Below, piece after piece: positions 8,844 to 18,002 of a DNA stretch of 64,000 nt. The notes beneath the pieces were generated by a model. The model saw nothing but the letters and a program-made list of their open reading frames with translations. It was not told the origin of the DNA and did no database searches. Position 1 is the stretch's first letter, and the number at the start of each line of letters is the position of its first letter. This DNA comes from Shewanella woodyi ATCC 51908. GTDB lineage: Bacteria > Pseudomonadota > Gammaproteobacteria > Enterobacterales > Shewanellaceae. Location of the stretch: the NCBI RefSeq assembly GCF_000019525.1, contig NC_010506.1:1674001-1738000 (forward strand). Reading direction: 5' to 3'. A program made the position numbers and the translations under genes.

Positions 8844-9391
8844 TAAACATTGGCCCAGAAGGGGACATATTGTGCTAGTAAGATGTTGATGAAGTTTAAC
8901 AAAATCATCATGATTAATAGTGAGAGATCTAATCCACCCATTGGAGGAAGAATACGGCGAATAGGTGAAAGTAGTGGCTCAGTGAGTTGACCCATCACCA
9001 TCTCTATTGGATTGTGGCCTTGGCTTACCCAACTTAGTATCGCTCTGATAATAAGCATCCAGAAAAGTAGCACACCAGCCTGTTTGAAGACAGATACCAC
9101 TGCGATCAATAGTATCGTTGGGATATTGATTGCCGCTCCAGCGATTAGGCTTAAGACGACAAATTTTGCCGTTACAACCAGCAGGGCTAAGACAACTGAT
9201 GCGGTATCGAAGGCACCAATGGAGGGAAGCACTCTGCGCATCGGGGCGACGATAGGATGAGTGGCCTTTACTATAAACTGACTAAATGGATTGTAGAAGT
9301 CGGCTTTGGCTAATTGAAGCCATATGCGCAAGATGACAACCATCAGGTAGAGGTCGAAAATGGTACTGACTAAAAAACTTAATGCATTCAT
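8843..9391 (-). CDS. yggT: YggT-family membrane protein
   Basis: An integral inner-membrane protein of 182 residues made of two YggT repeats. Each repeat has a hydrophobic segment, an arginine-containing IRIWLQLA or [10 protein letters not shown] stretch, and a PF..PIRR/PMRR..P loop (residues about 40-56 and 133-147). The family is linked to osmotic or K+ tolerance and to the divisome-related yggT/ylmG group, but the mechanism is uncertain. It lies between proC and yggU in the operon. Confidence 0.9.
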   Translation of the reverse strand: MNALSFLVSTIFDLYLMVVILRIWLQLAKADFYNPFSQFIVKATHPIVAPMRRVLPSIGAFDTASVVLALLVVTAKFVVLSLIAGAAINIPTILLIAVVSVFKQAGVLLFWMLIIRAILSWVSQGHNPIEMVMGQLTEPLLSPIRRILPPMGGLDLSLLIMMILLNFINILLAQYVPFWANV

Positions 9392-9448
9392 CTGAATTCT
9401 CTATGTTGTAATTTCAATTTATATTGTTCGGTATTTGATGGTGAAAGT

Positions 9449-10267
9449 TTAATACTGTTTGGCCATCTCTTGGGCACGAGCGACACAGTCATCCATGGCT
9501 TGCTTAACGAGTCCTCTAATATTACCAGATTCAAAGGCATTTATGGCTTGAGCTGTTGTGCCTCCCTTAGAGGTGACATTTTCTCTTAATTGCGCGGTAG
9601 TCAGTTCTGGGTTTTGGATCACCATCTGTGCTGCGCCTAAAGCGGCCTGTTGAACCAGTAAGCGTGCTTTCGTCTCGTCTAAACCTGAATCTTTAGCTGC
9701 CGCTAACATCGACTCCATAAATAGGAAAAAATAAGCCGGAGAACTGCCTGCCAGAGCGATAACCTGATTGAGCTCCTCCTCTGTTTCTACCCAAAGAACT
9801 TCGCCACCGCTCTTCATTAACTGCTCACAGATAAGTTTCTGTTCTTGGGAGATATCCCCGTCGGCAAATAAGCCAGTCATTCCAACTCCTATCTGGGTCG
9901 GTGTATTAGGCATAGTGCGGATAAGTGTTATCTCTTGAGCAAAGTAATCTTTATATCTGTTAGCCGTTATCCCTGCTGCAATTGTGATGATAAGCTTTTG
10001 ACTTAAATCGAGAACGCTAAGCTCTTCACATACAGCCTGCATAAAGTGGGGCTTAACACTTAAAATAATCACATCGGCATCTTTAGCAGCCGTTAGATTA
10101 TCATGGGAGACCTTAATATTAAGATCGCGTTTCAGTGCATCTAATTTCTCAACGCTGGGATTGGTTGCATGGATCAATGATGATGTATAGCCACTTTTAA
10201 CTAAACCACTTGCAATGCTGCGTGTCATATTGCCAGCACCGATAAAGCACAACTTTTTCTCAAGCAT
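9449..10267 (-). CDS. proC: Pyrroline-5-carboxylate reductase
   Basis: The last enzyme of proline synthesis reduces 1-pyrroline-5-carboxylate with NAD(P)H. The 272-residue protein begins with a Rossmann motif, CFIGAGNMTRSIASGL (residues 7-22). It carries VILSVKPHFM, the catalytic-domain segment RTMPNTPTQIGVGMTG, and the C-terminal signature LRENVTSKGGTTAQAI. It is the second gene of the minus-strand operon, 130 bases after yggS. Confidence 0.96.
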   Translation of the reverse strand: MLEKKLCFIGAGNMTRSIASGLVKSGYTSSLIHATNPSVEKLDALKRDLNIKVSHDNLTAAKDADVIILSVKPHFMQAVCEELSVLDLSQKLIITIAAGITANRYKDYFAQEITLIRTMPNTPTQIGVGMTGLFADGDISQEQKLICEQLMKSGGEVLWVETEEELNQVIALAGSSPAYFFLFMESMLAAAKDSGLDETKARLLVQQAALGAAQMVIQNPELTTAQLRENVTSKGGTTAQAINAFESGNIRGLVKQAMDDCVARAQEMAKQY

Positions 10268-10397
10268 ATCTCTTCTCTTTTTCAGCTAATGCTGATTAGT
10301 ATAGGGACAAATCTATATTACATATATCTGGGCGATTACGGATAAAACAACTACTTTGGCTAAGTTTATAAAGTAGCTGATATCTTTGCCGCGAATA

Positions 10398-11102
10398 TTA
10401 GTTACCGGATATATCACGTTCTCCAAAAATGGCACTTCCAATACGCACCATAGTTGAGCCGTGCTCAATAGCTTGTTCAAGGTCGTTACTCATTCCCATC
10501 GAGAGGGTATCAATATCAGGGTAAGTTGCTTGTAGATTTAAATAGAGTTCCTGTAGCTTTTTGAACTCAGCTTTTTGCAGTAAAACATCCTGAGTTGCTG
10601 TTGGAATAGCCATCAGTCCACGTAGTTTTAGCTTAGGTAACTTGCTGATGCTCGAAGCCAGTGAGTGGACCTCATCCACAGTAGCTCCAGATTTACTCGA
10701 CTCTTGGCTGATGTTTACTTGAATGCAAACATTGAGAGGCTGCAGAGTGTCAGGTCTTTGCTCATTTAAACGTTGAGCAATTTTTTCTCGGCTTAGGGTA
10801 TGCATCCAGTCGAATAGGCTGGCGACTATCTTAGATTTATTTGATTGAAGTGGGCCGATAAAATGCCAATGGATCTCAGGGCAGGAGGATTTCAATGCAT
10901 TTACTTTCGCTTCCCCCTCCTGAACATAATTTTCGCCAAAATGTCTCTGCCCAGCTGTATAGGCGGCTATAATATCAGTATTAGGTTTGGTTTTACTCAC
11001 TGCGAGTAGTTGAATTTCATCGGAATTTCTTGATGAAATTTGTGCCGCTTGTATGATTCGATGCTGGGCGTCAGCTAGTCTGTCTGCTATTGTTGTCATC
11101 AT
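10398..11102 (-). CDS. yggS: YggS-family pyridoxal phosphate homeostasis protein
   Basis: A PLP-binding protein of the alanine-racemase-like TIM barrel fold that buffers cellular pyridoxal phosphate. It has the PLP lysine segment LLAVSKTKP, then HFGENYVQEG, HFIGPLQSNK and the C-terminal SMGMSNDLEQAIEHGSTMVRIGSAIFG signature in parts. The frame is open to 11132, but the homology begins at MTTIADRLADAQHRI, so the start is 11102 or 11099. There is no clear Shine-Dalgarno. It heads the operon and is divergent to pilT with only about 33 bases between the two starts. Confidence 0.93.
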   Translation of the reverse strand: MMTTIADRLADAQHRIIQAAQISSRNSDEIQLLAVSKTKPNTDIIAAYTAGQRHFGENYVQEGEAKVNALKSSCPEIHWHFIGPLQSNKSKIVASLFDWMHTLSREKIAQRLNEQRPDTLQPLNVCIQVNISQESSKSGATVDEVHSLASSISKLPKLKLRGLMAIPTATQDVLLQKAEFKKLQELYLNLQATYPDIDTLSMGMSNDLEQAIEHGSTMVRIGSAIFGERDISGN

Positions 11103-11135
11103 GTAATTATTTTGATTGAGTGGATATACCATATT

Positions 11136-12173
11136 ATGGAAATCACAGAGTTACTTGCCTTTAGTGTAAAGCACAAGGCGTCAGATCTACACCTCTCTGC
11201 AGGTGTTTCTCCTATGATACGTGTTGATGGTGAAGTCAGAAAGATCAATTTACCTGCGTTAGATCATCAAGGGGTCCATGGACTCGTTTATGACATCATG
11301 AATGATAAGCAGCGCAAAGATTATGAGGAGCATTTAGAGATAGATTTCTCCTTTGAAGTGCCTAATCTTGCTCGTTTTCGTGTTAACGCCTATAACCAGT
11401 CTCGAGGCGCTGCTGCGGTATTTCGTACCATTCCCAGTGATATCTTAAGCCTTGAGCAACTTGGTGCTCCAGAAATTTTCAAGAAGATATCTGATTTCCC
11501 TCGTGGCTTAGTGCTCGTTACTGGGCCGACAGGTTCAGGTAAAAGTACCACCCTTGCGGCCATGATTGATTATATTAATGACAACCGCCATGAGCACATT
11601 CTTACTATTGAAGACCCAATAGAATTCGTGCATCAAAATAAGCAATGTTTGATTAACCAGCGTGAGGTGCATCGCCACACTCACAGCTTTAACGCTGCAC
11701 TAAGAAGTGCGCTGCGTGAAGATCCAGATGTCATTCTTGTTGGTGAGATGCGTGATTTAGAAACCATACGTTTAGCGATGACAGCGGCGGAAACCGGTCA
11801 CTTAGTCTTTGGAACCTTGCACACCACTTCAGCGGCTAAAACCATTGACCGTGTTGTTGATGTATTCCCTGAAGGGGAGAAGGGGATGGTTCGAACCATG
11901 TTATCTGAATCTCTTCAGGCGGTGATTTCACAAACCTTGATTAAGAAGGTGGGCGGTGGCCGAGTGGCGGCTCACGAGATCATGATGGGAACTCCCGCGA
12001 TTCGAAACCTTATTCGAGAGGATAAAGTGGCGCAGATGTATTCAGCAATTCAAACCGGTATGGCTCATGGTATGCAGACGTTAGATCAGTGTCTGCAGAA
12101 TCTGGTTAATCGTGGCCAGATATCCCGTGAAGATGCACAGCATAAGAGTGCCAATAAGCAAACTACGTTCTAA
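11136..12173 (+). CDS. pilT: Type IV pilus retraction ATPase PilT
   Basis: A hexameric cytoplasmic ATPase that powers pilus retraction for twitching and DNA uptake. The 345-residue protein is close to Pseudomonas PilT. It has ASDLHLSAG at residues 15-23, Walker A GPTGSGKS at 130-137, the Asp box TIEDPIEFVH, Walker B DVILVGEMRD, the His box TGHLVFGTLHT, and the PilT-specific AIRNLIRE motif near the C-terminus. I start at ATG 11136 (MEITELLAF) instead of the longer frame from 11112, because known PilT proteins begin here. pilU follows 27 bases on. Confidence 0.96.
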   Translation: MEITELLAFSVKHKASDLHLSAGVSPMIRVDGEVRKINLPALDHQGVHGLVYDIMNDKQRKDYEEHLEIDFSFEVPNLARFRVNAYNQSRGAAAVFRTIPSDILSLEQLGAPEIFKKISDFPRGLVLVTGPTGSGKSTTLAAMIDYINDNRHEHILTIEDPIEFVHQNKQCLINQREVHRHTHSFNAALRSALREDPDVILVGEMRDLETIRLAMTAAETGHLVFGTLHTTSAAKTIDRVVDVFPEGEKGMVRTMLSESLQAVISQTLIKKVGGGRVAAHEIMMGTPAIRNLIREDKVAQMYSAIQTGMAHGMQTLDQCLQNLVNRGQISREDAQHKSANKQTTF

Positions 12174-12200
12174 TACACATCAGTATTATAAGGCTTTATT

Positions 12201-13313
12201 ATGGACGTTCGTCCTTTTTTAAAAATTATGGTGGAACGCAAAGCGTCGGATCTGTTCATTACGGCAGGCTTCCCCCCCAGTGCGAAGATAGATGGTGAGT
12301 TAAGACCTCTAGGTGAGCACTCTTTCTCTGCGGCGCAGTCATTGGAGTTTGTTGAGTCGTTAATGACCGATGTGCAGAAGGAGGAGTTTCATAACACACG
12401 TGAGTGTAACTTCGCTTTTGCAGCAAAAGAGTTAGGAAGATTTCGTGTTAGTGCATTTTGGCAAAGGGAGTCTCCTGGTTGCGTGATGCGTCGTATCGAA
12501 ACAAATATTCCTGATGCTGACGATCTCAAGCTTCCTCCCATCTTAAAAGATCTGGTGATGAGTAAGCGCGGTCTTATCATAATGGTAGGTGGTACAGGTA
12601 CCGGTAAGTCTACCTCATTGGCTTCACTTGTTGGTTACCGTAATGCCAATGCTCGCGGGCATATTTTGACCATTGAGGATCCTGTCGAGTTTGTCCATGA
12701 TCACCGCAAAAGTATCATTACTCAACGTGAGGTGGGCATAGATACAGAGTCGTTCGATGCAGCCCTAAAAAGCTCACTACGACAGGCGCCCGATGTCATC
12801 TTAATTGGTGAGATCAGAACCCAAGAGACGATGGAATTTGCGCTAGCCTTTGCTGAAACCGGTCATTTGTGTATGGCAACACTTCACGCCAATAATGCTA
12901 ACCAAGCACTGGATCGTATTATGAACTTAGTGCCAGAGAGTAAGCATCAGCAGCTTTTGTTCGATCTCTCTTTGAACTTGCGTGGTATCGTGGCACAGCA
13001 ACTTGTGCCTAAAGCGGATGGACTAGGGCGACGTGCGGCAATTGAGATCTTGATCAACACGCCAAGGGTGAGCAGTCTTATTGCTAAAAATGAACTTCAC
13101 TCCCTTAAAGAGACAATGGCTAAGTCCAATGAGCAGGGGATGCAAACCTTCGATCAGGCGCTGTTAAACCTCTATGTAGAAGGCGAGATTAGCTACGCCG
13201 ATGCTCTGCACCATGCCGATTCACCAAACGATCTTCGTTTGATGATAAAGCTGCGCAGTTCAGAAACTGGTGGCTCAGGCTTTATGGAGGGGGTGACGCT
13301 AGATCTGGATTAA
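12201..13313 (+). CDS. pilU: PilT-dependent accessory retraction ATPase PilU
   Basis: A second PilT-like ATPase that boosts retraction force together with PilT. At 370 residues it starts MDVRPFLKIMVERKASDLF as PilU proteins do. Walker A is GGTGTGKST at residues 130-138, with DPVEFVHDH, the Walker B segment DVILIGEIR, and TGHLCMATLH. It lacks the AIRNLIRE motif of PilT, as expected. It is probably in one transcript with pilT; a terminator lies at 13391. Confidence 0.95.
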   Translation: MDVRPFLKIMVERKASDLFITAGFPPSAKIDGELRPLGEHSFSAAQSLEFVESLMTDVQKEEFHNTRECNFAFAAKELGRFRVSAFWQRESPGCVMRRIETNIPDADDLKLPPILKDLVMSKRGLIIMVGGTGTGKSTSLASLVGYRNANARGHILTIEDPVEFVHDHRKSIITQREVGIDTESFDAALKSSLRQAPDVILIGEIRTQETMEFALAFAETGHLCMATLHANNANQALDRIMNLVPESKHQQLLFDLSLNLRGIVAQQLVPKADGLGRRAAIEILINTPRVSSLIAKNELHSLKETMAKSNEQGMQTFDQALLNLYVEGEISYADALHHADSPNDLRLMIKLRSSETGGSGFMEGVTLDLD

Positions 13314-13390
13314 ATAAAAATCCCATTAATCTGTAAGTAGAGTGATCTAAAGCTCTAGTTGTAACGTATCTTTTCGTGGCCGCTCAATAG

Positions 13391-13420
13391 GGCTCTTGTG
13401 ATAAACAAGGGCCTTTTTTA
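13391..13420 (+). terminator. Rho-independent terminator after pilU
   Basis: The stem ggctcttgt (13391-13399) pairs with acaagggcc (13405-13413, one G-U pair) and is followed by seven Ts. Confidence 0.85.
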
Positions 13421-13546
13421 TGCGCTTAATCACAGGAATCTTTTGAAGTTTGTTCTAGGTCTACCTTTTGACGACAAATGGCTTAAGATATTGATTCAAA
13501 CTATGGTTTAATACTCGGTAATTGCACCAAATTTAAAGAGGCTAAC

Positions 13547-14578
13547 TTGGCTAAATATTCAGGTTTATCGAAAGACGTGGCACACACTAAGCGGGGCAAG
13601 ACAGGTGTTGTGTTGGTTAACCTTGGCACACCCGATGCACCAACAGCTTCTGCTGTAAGGTGTTATTTGGCTGAATTCTTGTCAGATCCAAGGGTTGTTG
13701 AGATCCCCAAATTAGTGTGGATGTTGATTCTACATGGCATTATCTTGCGTATTAGACCTGCAAAATCAGCTGCACTTTATAAGCAGGTTTGGACTGATAA
13801 GGGGTCTCCACTGATGGAGATAACTCGCCAGCAGACAGAGAAACTCGCAAGCTACCTCAAAGACAATGCTGGCGAGCTAGCAGGTGAGCAAGATATCAGT
13901 GTTGAGTTTTGTATGCGTTACGGTAACCCTTCGGTATCAGAAACCTTAAAGCAGATGCACAGTGAGGGAGTGGATAAGATGGTGGTTCTGCCTCTCTATC
14001 CTCAATATGCTGCGCCTACAACCGGCTCGGTATTTGATGCGATAGCCAAGGAGTTAACTAGCTGGCGCTACCTTCCTTCACTGCACTTTATCAATACTTA
14101 TCATCAGCATCCAGACTTTATTCATGCCTTGGTTGAATCGATAAAACGTGATTTTGCTAGCAATGGTCAACCTCAAAAGCTAGTGATGTCATACCATGGT
14201 ATGCCGGAGCGAAACTTGCACCTTGGTGATCCGTACTACTGTTTCTGCATGCAGACGACTAAACTTGTGGTTGAGCAGTTAGGCTTAAATGAGGATCAGT
14301 ATATTGCGACTTTTCAGTCTAGATTTGGCAAAGCAAAATGGCTAACGCCCTATACTGATGCAACTATGGAGTCTCTTCCTGGGCAAGATATTAAAGATAT
14401 CGCAGTTGTGTGCCCGGCATTTAGTGCTGATTGTTTAGAAACACTGGAAGAGATCGCCGAAGAGAACAGGCTTATATTTGAAGAGGCGGGTGGTCAACAG
14501 TACCGCTATATTCCCGCATTGAATGATGACGAGTTACATATCAAGATGATGGCAAATTTAGTTAAGCCTTATCTTTAA
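13547..14578 (+). CDS. hemH: Ferrochelatase
   Basis: Ferrochelatase inserts ferrous iron into protoporphyrin IX, the last step of heme synthesis, at the inner face of the membrane. The 343-residue protein has VLVNLGTPDAPT near the N-terminus, the central SYHGMPERN with the conserved His, FQSRFGKAKWLTPYT, and VVCPAFSADCLETLEEI. I accept the TTG at 13547 as start, since AAAGAGG lies six bases upstream and no ATG precedes the conserved core. That core begins about 17 residues in. The gene is monocistronic between two terminators. Confidence 0.95.
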   Translation: MAKYSGLSKDVAHTKRGKTGVVLVNLGTPDAPTASAVRCYLAEFLSDPRVVEIPKLVWMLILHGIILRIRPAKSAALYKQVWTDKGSPLMEITRQQTEKLASYLKDNAGELAGEQDISVEFCMRYGNPSVSETLKQMHSEGVDKMVVLPLYPQYAAPTTGSVFDAIAKELTSWRYLPSLHFINTYHQHPDFIHALVESIKRDFASNGQPQKLVMSYHGMPERNLHLGDPYYCFCMQTTKLVVEQLGLNEDQYIATFQSRFGKAKWLTPYTDATMESLPGQDIKDIAVVCPAFSADCLETLEEIAEENRLIFEEAGGQQYRYIPALNDDELHIKMMANLVKPYL

Positions 14579-14593
14579 GATGAAGCAGAAAAG

Positions 14594-14617
14594 AAGGGAG
14601 CCTAGCTCCCTTTTTAA
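14594..14617. terminator. Bidirectional terminator between hemH and ruvX
   Basis: The stem aagggag (14594-14600) pairs with ctccctt (14606-14612), with flanking A and T runs. It sits between two convergent genes. Confidence 0.8.
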
Positions 14618-14637
14618 CGCCTGCTTCACGCTATGAC

Positions 14638-15057
14638 TTAATACAAACTCTCGAAGTAACTTTCGACAATCAATACCGCCGACATGGCATCAACTTGGCC
14701 TTTTGTCAGGGCTTTATAACCACCCATCTCAAAGAGTCTGGTTTTAGCATCGGCAGTGGTTAAGCGCTCATCTTGTGTCTCCACTTTAACACCGAATCGC
14801 CCGCTTATCCTGTTGGCAAACTTTTTTGCTCTTTGAGTCATCTCCTGCTCAGAACCATCCATATTAAGCGGTAGACCCACAACGACGAGATCGGGCCTCC
14901 ACTCTTCGATCAACATACCTATCTCTTCCCACTTAGGGATCCCATCCACAGCCTTTATTGAAAGTAGTGGGTTGGCACTTCCTGTCAGAGATTGTCCTAT
15001 TGCGATACCTATACTCTTAGTGCCGTAGTCGAAGCCTAAGACAGTTTGTGAACTCAT
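14638..15057 (-). CDS. ruvX: YqgF/RuvX, Holliday junction resolvase-like nuclease
   Basis: An RNase H-fold protein of 139 residues, known as a pre-16S rRNA processing nuclease and a putative Holliday junction resolvase. The N-terminal [15 protein letters not shown] carries the first catalytic Asp. The motif [13 protein letters not shown] and a C-terminal DERLTTADA and [14 protein letters not shown] carry the other acidic residues. It is last in the set SUI1-algH-ruvX, 67 bases after algH. Confidence 0.95.
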   Translation of the reverse strand: MSSQTVLGFDYGTKSIGIAIGQSLTGSANPLLSIKAVDGIPKWEEIGMLIEEWRPDLVVVGLPLNMDGSEQEMTQRAKKFANRISGRFGVKVETQDERLTTADAKTRLFEMGGYKALTKGQVDAMSAVLIVESYFESLY

Positions 15058-15124
15058 AGATTATGCATATCCTGTTTGATTAATAGTTTTGGTGATACCA
15101 ATACTTTATGTGCTTAATAAGGAG

Positions 15125-15685
15125 CTAAGCATGGCCACTCTGATTAGAGAGCTGCCAGATATCAAAACCAAGTGATTCGGTAGCTTGCTGCCATCTATCG
15201 TTAAAACCTATGTCGAACAGTAGCTCCTTAGTCGCGGGAATAGAGAGCCAAGTATTTTCAGCTAGCTCCTGCTCAAGCTGATCTTTACTCCAACCAGCGT
15301 AACCGAGAGTGACAATAAAGTTTTCTGGAGCCGCATCTGTTCCAAGAGAGGTCAGTACATCTCGGGAGGTGGTCAGCATAATTTCATCAGTAAGGCTTTG
15401 GCTATTATTCCAGTTTGTTTGTGGAGTATGCAGTACAAAGCCGCGCTCTTGATTAACGGGTCCACCGATAAGCACCGCAGAGCCAAGAGAAGTGATGGGA
15501 TCTGGCTCTTCATCGAGTTCCATCTGTTTTAGAAGTTCGTTGACATCAATACCGATAGGCCGATTAATCATAAGCCCCATCGCGCCTTTTTCATCATGTT
15601 CGCAGAGATAGATCACCGAACGCTCGAAAAAAGTATCCTGTAAAGAGGGCATGGCGATTAACAAATGGTTCTGTAAACTGTTCAT
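15125..15685 (-). CDS. algH: YqgE/AlgH family protein
   Basis: A UPF0301 (YqgE/AlgH) family protein of 186 residues; the molecular function is unsettled although the family was linked to alginate regulation. The conserved start [20 protein letters not shown], then [34 protein letters not shown] and the C-terminal [12 protein letters not shown] are all present. The frame extends four codons upstream to 15697, but the family start is the ATG at 15685. It neighbours ruvX as in most gammaproteobacteria. Confidence 0.93.
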   Translation of the reverse strand: MNSLQNHLLIAMPSLQDTFFERSVIYLCEHDEKGAMGLMINRPIGIDVNELLKQMELDEEPDPITSLGSAVLIGGPVNQERGFVLHTPQTNWNNSQSLTDEIMLTTSRDVLTSLGTDAAPENFIVTLGYAGWSKDQLEQELAENTWLSIPATKELLFDIGFNDRWQQATESLGFDIWQLSNQSGHA

Positions 15686-15726
15686 CTTTAGCTCCACATA
15701 GGGAATAAAGTTAGCAGAGGGCTAAC

Positions 15727-16056
15727 TTAACCACCGGCAAGTTTTACCTGGTAATTAAGTTTTTCAAGTAAGGTTTTAAGCTGCTCTCTATTATCGGTTT
15801 GAACTTCGATAGTGAACTCTTTAACCGTACCGCCACAGCCACACTGTTTTTTTAATTTTTGCGCCAGTGCTTTAAGCTCTTTTTCGCTTAAAGCTAAGCC
15901 TTTAATAACCGAAACACCTTTACCTTTGCGACCTTTACTGTCTTTATGGATCCTGACAATACCATCACCTTGTGGGGCTTCCTGAACCTCTTTTTCAGGT
16001 GCGATACGGCCCACATCGGTACTATAGACAAGTGTTACGTTTGAATCATTTTTCAT
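15727..16056 (-). CDS. yciH: SUI1/YciH-family translation initiation factor
   Basis: A 109-residue homolog of eukaryotic eIF1 (SUI1); the bacterial YciH form influences start-codon selection fidelity. The SUI1 domain occupies about residues 35-105, with RKGKGVSVIKGL, the Cys-containing loop KKQCGCGGTVK (residues about 69-79) and the C-terminal LLEKLNYQVKLAGG. It is the first gene of the minus-strand trio, 41 bases upstream of the algH start. Confidence 0.93.
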   Translation of the reverse strand: MKNDSNVTLVYSTDVGRIAPEKEVQEAPQGDGIVRIHKDSKGRKGKGVSVIKGLALSEKELKALAQKLKKQCGCGGTVKEFTIEVQTDNREQLKTLLEKLNYQVKLAGG

Positions 16057-16244
16057 AAGAGAGTCATCAATTATCGATAATAGAAGGAGTTTAACAAAAT
16101 GGTGAAATTTGTGGGAGCTAATCGTTAAGTATAGAGGTAAAAAGCGCCAGAAACGCTAGTATGCAGGCATTAAAACGGGGAGATAAGAGGGAAAAACGCG
16201 CTGTTATCTGTTTTTTAACAGCGTTCTAAATCTTAGAAAAATCT

Positions 16245-16559
16245 TTAAGTATGTAGAACGCCTATTGCCAGTGAGATACTTGTTAGTAGTGCGCAGGGAA
16301 TGATGAATTTGTGCATTCTAGGAAGTGCAACAGAGCAAGCTGTGACAATAAACCCAAAGGAGGCTGCTCCAAAGCTATTACCCTCTCCCTGAAAAATAGT
16401 AATGAGTAGCCAAGTTAAAATAACTATGGGCAGTACAGATAAACTGACGTGGCTTAAGCCATCCTGACTTGATTTTGCAATGGTTTGACTAGTGACGTTT
16501 GCCGGAGCAAACTTGAAAATTCCGCTAGCAATAATAAATGCTGCTACAAACCATAACAT
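16245..16559 (-). CDS. Small membrane protein of unknown family, Fur-box controlled
   Basis: A 104-residue hydrophobic protein with three to four predicted membrane segments (residues about 1-18, 40-59, 63-80 and 84-103) and a polar linker at 20-38. I do not recognise the family. The notable context is a perfect Fur palindrome 25 bases upstream of the start codon (16584-16598), so it is probably induced by iron limitation. It is monocistronic. A role in iron or siderophore handling is inference from the operator only. Confidence 0.6.
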   Translation of the reverse strand: MLWFVAAFIIASGIFKFAPANVTSQTIAKSSQDGLSHVSLSVLPIVILTWLLITIFQGEGNSFGAASFGFIVTACSVALPRMHKFIIPCALLTSISLAIGVLHT

Positions 16560-16583
16560 AATAGATTCCCTTCAGGTCTTAAC

Positions 16584-16598
16584 TGATAATCATTATCA
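16584..16598. promoter_or_regulatory. Fur box (7-1-7 palindrome)
   Basis: The 15-base sequence tgataatcattatca is a perfect 7-1-7 inverted repeat and matches the core of the Fur consensus. It lies just upstream of the minus-strand gene starting at 16559 and about 130 bases before the plus-strand gene at 16729. Confidence 0.85.
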
Positions 16599-16728
16599 TT
16601 TGTATTGATAAGTAAGTCAAGCTGTATAGAAGCTGTTAGAAGCAGAAAATTTGGTTGTAGAACATAAAATTGCTATGTAAGCTGATAGTAATAATACACG
16701 GTAAGTTTTAGGATTCGACGGGGTTAAT

Positions 16729-17298
16729 ATGAAACAAGTTAAAGTAGTTTTGGCTGCACTATCACTCTGTGCGCTTAGCGCGTGTAGCTCAATGAAAACA
16801 AGTTCAGATTATGATCCTGCGGCTAATTTCAGTGATGTCAAAACCTATGCTTGGGTAGAGAAGAAGACGCAAGATAGCAGTTATCATCTGGATGGGTTAA
16901 TGGATCAGCGTGTTCGTAGTGCTGTTGACAGTCAATTGTCGCTTAAGGGGGTTAAGTTAACCGAACCATCTACAGCGGATGTGTTGGTTAACTACCTCAC
17001 TAAAGTTGATAAGAAGATAAATGTTGATACTTTCAATACCAACTATGGTTATAACCCATATTATGGTCCTCGCTGGGGCATGAGTGGCTCTATGCATACC
17101 CAAACTACAGTTCGTGAATATGAAGTGGGTACATTGATCTTAGATATGGTTGATAGGGAGTCAGGAAAGCTTATCTGGAGAGGCTCTGTTGCCGATACTA
17201 TCCGTGATAAAAATACTCCAGAGGAGCGCATTGAGGTGGTTAATCAAGCAATCGCTGCCATGTTAATGAATTACCCTCCAAAGCCAGAAGCTAAATAG
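16729..17298 (+). CDS. DUF4136 lipoprotein
   Basis: A lipoprotein of 189 residues with lipobox LSAC (Cys19). The mature part fits DUF4136: YDPAANFSDVKTYAWVE near the start, DVLVNYLTKVDKK in the middle, GTLILDMVDRESGKLIWRG and NQAIAAMLMNYPP at the end. A Gly/Tyr-rich loop (NYGYNPYYGPRWG) sits at about residues 103-118. Function is not known; the family is attached to the cell envelope. A strong terminator follows directly. Confidence 0.85.
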   Translation: MKQVKVVLAALSLCALSACSSMKTSSDYDPAANFSDVKTYAWVEKKTQDSSYHLDGLMDQRVRSAVDSQLSLKGVKLTEPSTADVLVNYLTKVDKKINVDTFNTNYGYNPYYGPRWGMSGSMHTQTTVREYEVGTLILDMVDRESGKLIWRGSVADTIRDKNTPEERIEVVNQAIAAMLMNYPPKPEAK

Positions 17299-17321
17299 TG
17301 ACTAGCTAAATTAAAACTTTT

Positions 17322-17349
17322 AAAAAGCGACCAACATGGTCGCTTTTTT
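17322..17349 (+). terminator. Rho-independent terminator
   Basis: An 11-bp stem (17322-17332 with 17338-17348) rich in A/T at its base, aaaaagcgacc/ggtcgcttttt, follows the DUF4136 gene. Its symmetric A and T runs could work in both directions. Confidence 0.9.
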
Positions 17350-17421
17350 GATCTCGTTTTTGATCTTAGTCGTGTGAGCTGTGCAGTGTATAGACTAAAG
17401 TCGAGCATCTAGTTTCTTGCA

Positions 17422-17931
17422 TTGAGTGATATTCTCACGGTCAATTATTTACATAAAAATAAAGTAGATGGTGACCTTGTGGAGCAATTTATAACTCAGT
17501 GGTTTAGTGAATATAACAAGGGTGAGGGTGTCATTAGGAGTTCCCTTTCGAACCAAACTCAATCCCATTGGGAGGCGTTATTAACTGACGCTAAACAGGG
17601 GAAACTTAACGATTGGCAGAAAACACCACCAGGTCGTATGTCGCTGATTTTACTCTTAGGTCCAGTTGCTCACCTGCTGGCCGACAGCGATGTGACAGAG
17701 CTTAATCGACGTGCAAGAGATCTGTGTATACAGGGCGTCGATCTGGGTTTTGATACTCAGCTGGATCTTGTGCAGCGACGCTGTTTTTACGATCCTCTTT
17801 TCTACTCTTCGGTTGCCAAAGACAGGGAGCTATTGCTTCGCCTTCTTGAAGGGATGCAATCACAGGCTGAATTACCGGAAAAGACGGTATGGTCAAACTG
17901 GTATGCGCAAGCGTCGTCTCTTAGCTCATAA
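17422..17931 (+). CDS. DUF924 family protein
   Basis: A 169-residue cytosolic protein resembling the DUF924 (TPR-like) family: QWFSEYNKG near the start, then WEALLTDAKQGKLNDWQKTPPG, the LILLLGPVAHLL segment where the family has LLLDQFPRN, and QRRCFYDPLFYSS. The match is diverged in the middle. The start is TTG 17422; an in-frame TAG lies a few codons upstream, so no earlier start is possible. No function can be given. Confidence 0.7.
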   Translation: MSDILTVNYLHKNKVDGDLVEQFITQWFSEYNKGEGVIRSSLSNQTQSHWEALLTDAKQGKLNDWQKTPPGRMSLILLLGPVAHLLADSDVTELNRRARDLCIQGVDLGFDTQLDLVQRRCFYDPLFYSSVAKDRELLLRLLEGMQSQAELPEKTVWSNWYAQASSLSS

Positions 17932-18002
17932 TCAATCTTACTGAATAGCCTATATGAAAGTCGCAGCTTTACATTAAAGCTGCGACTGATAATTGCTGTG
18001 AT

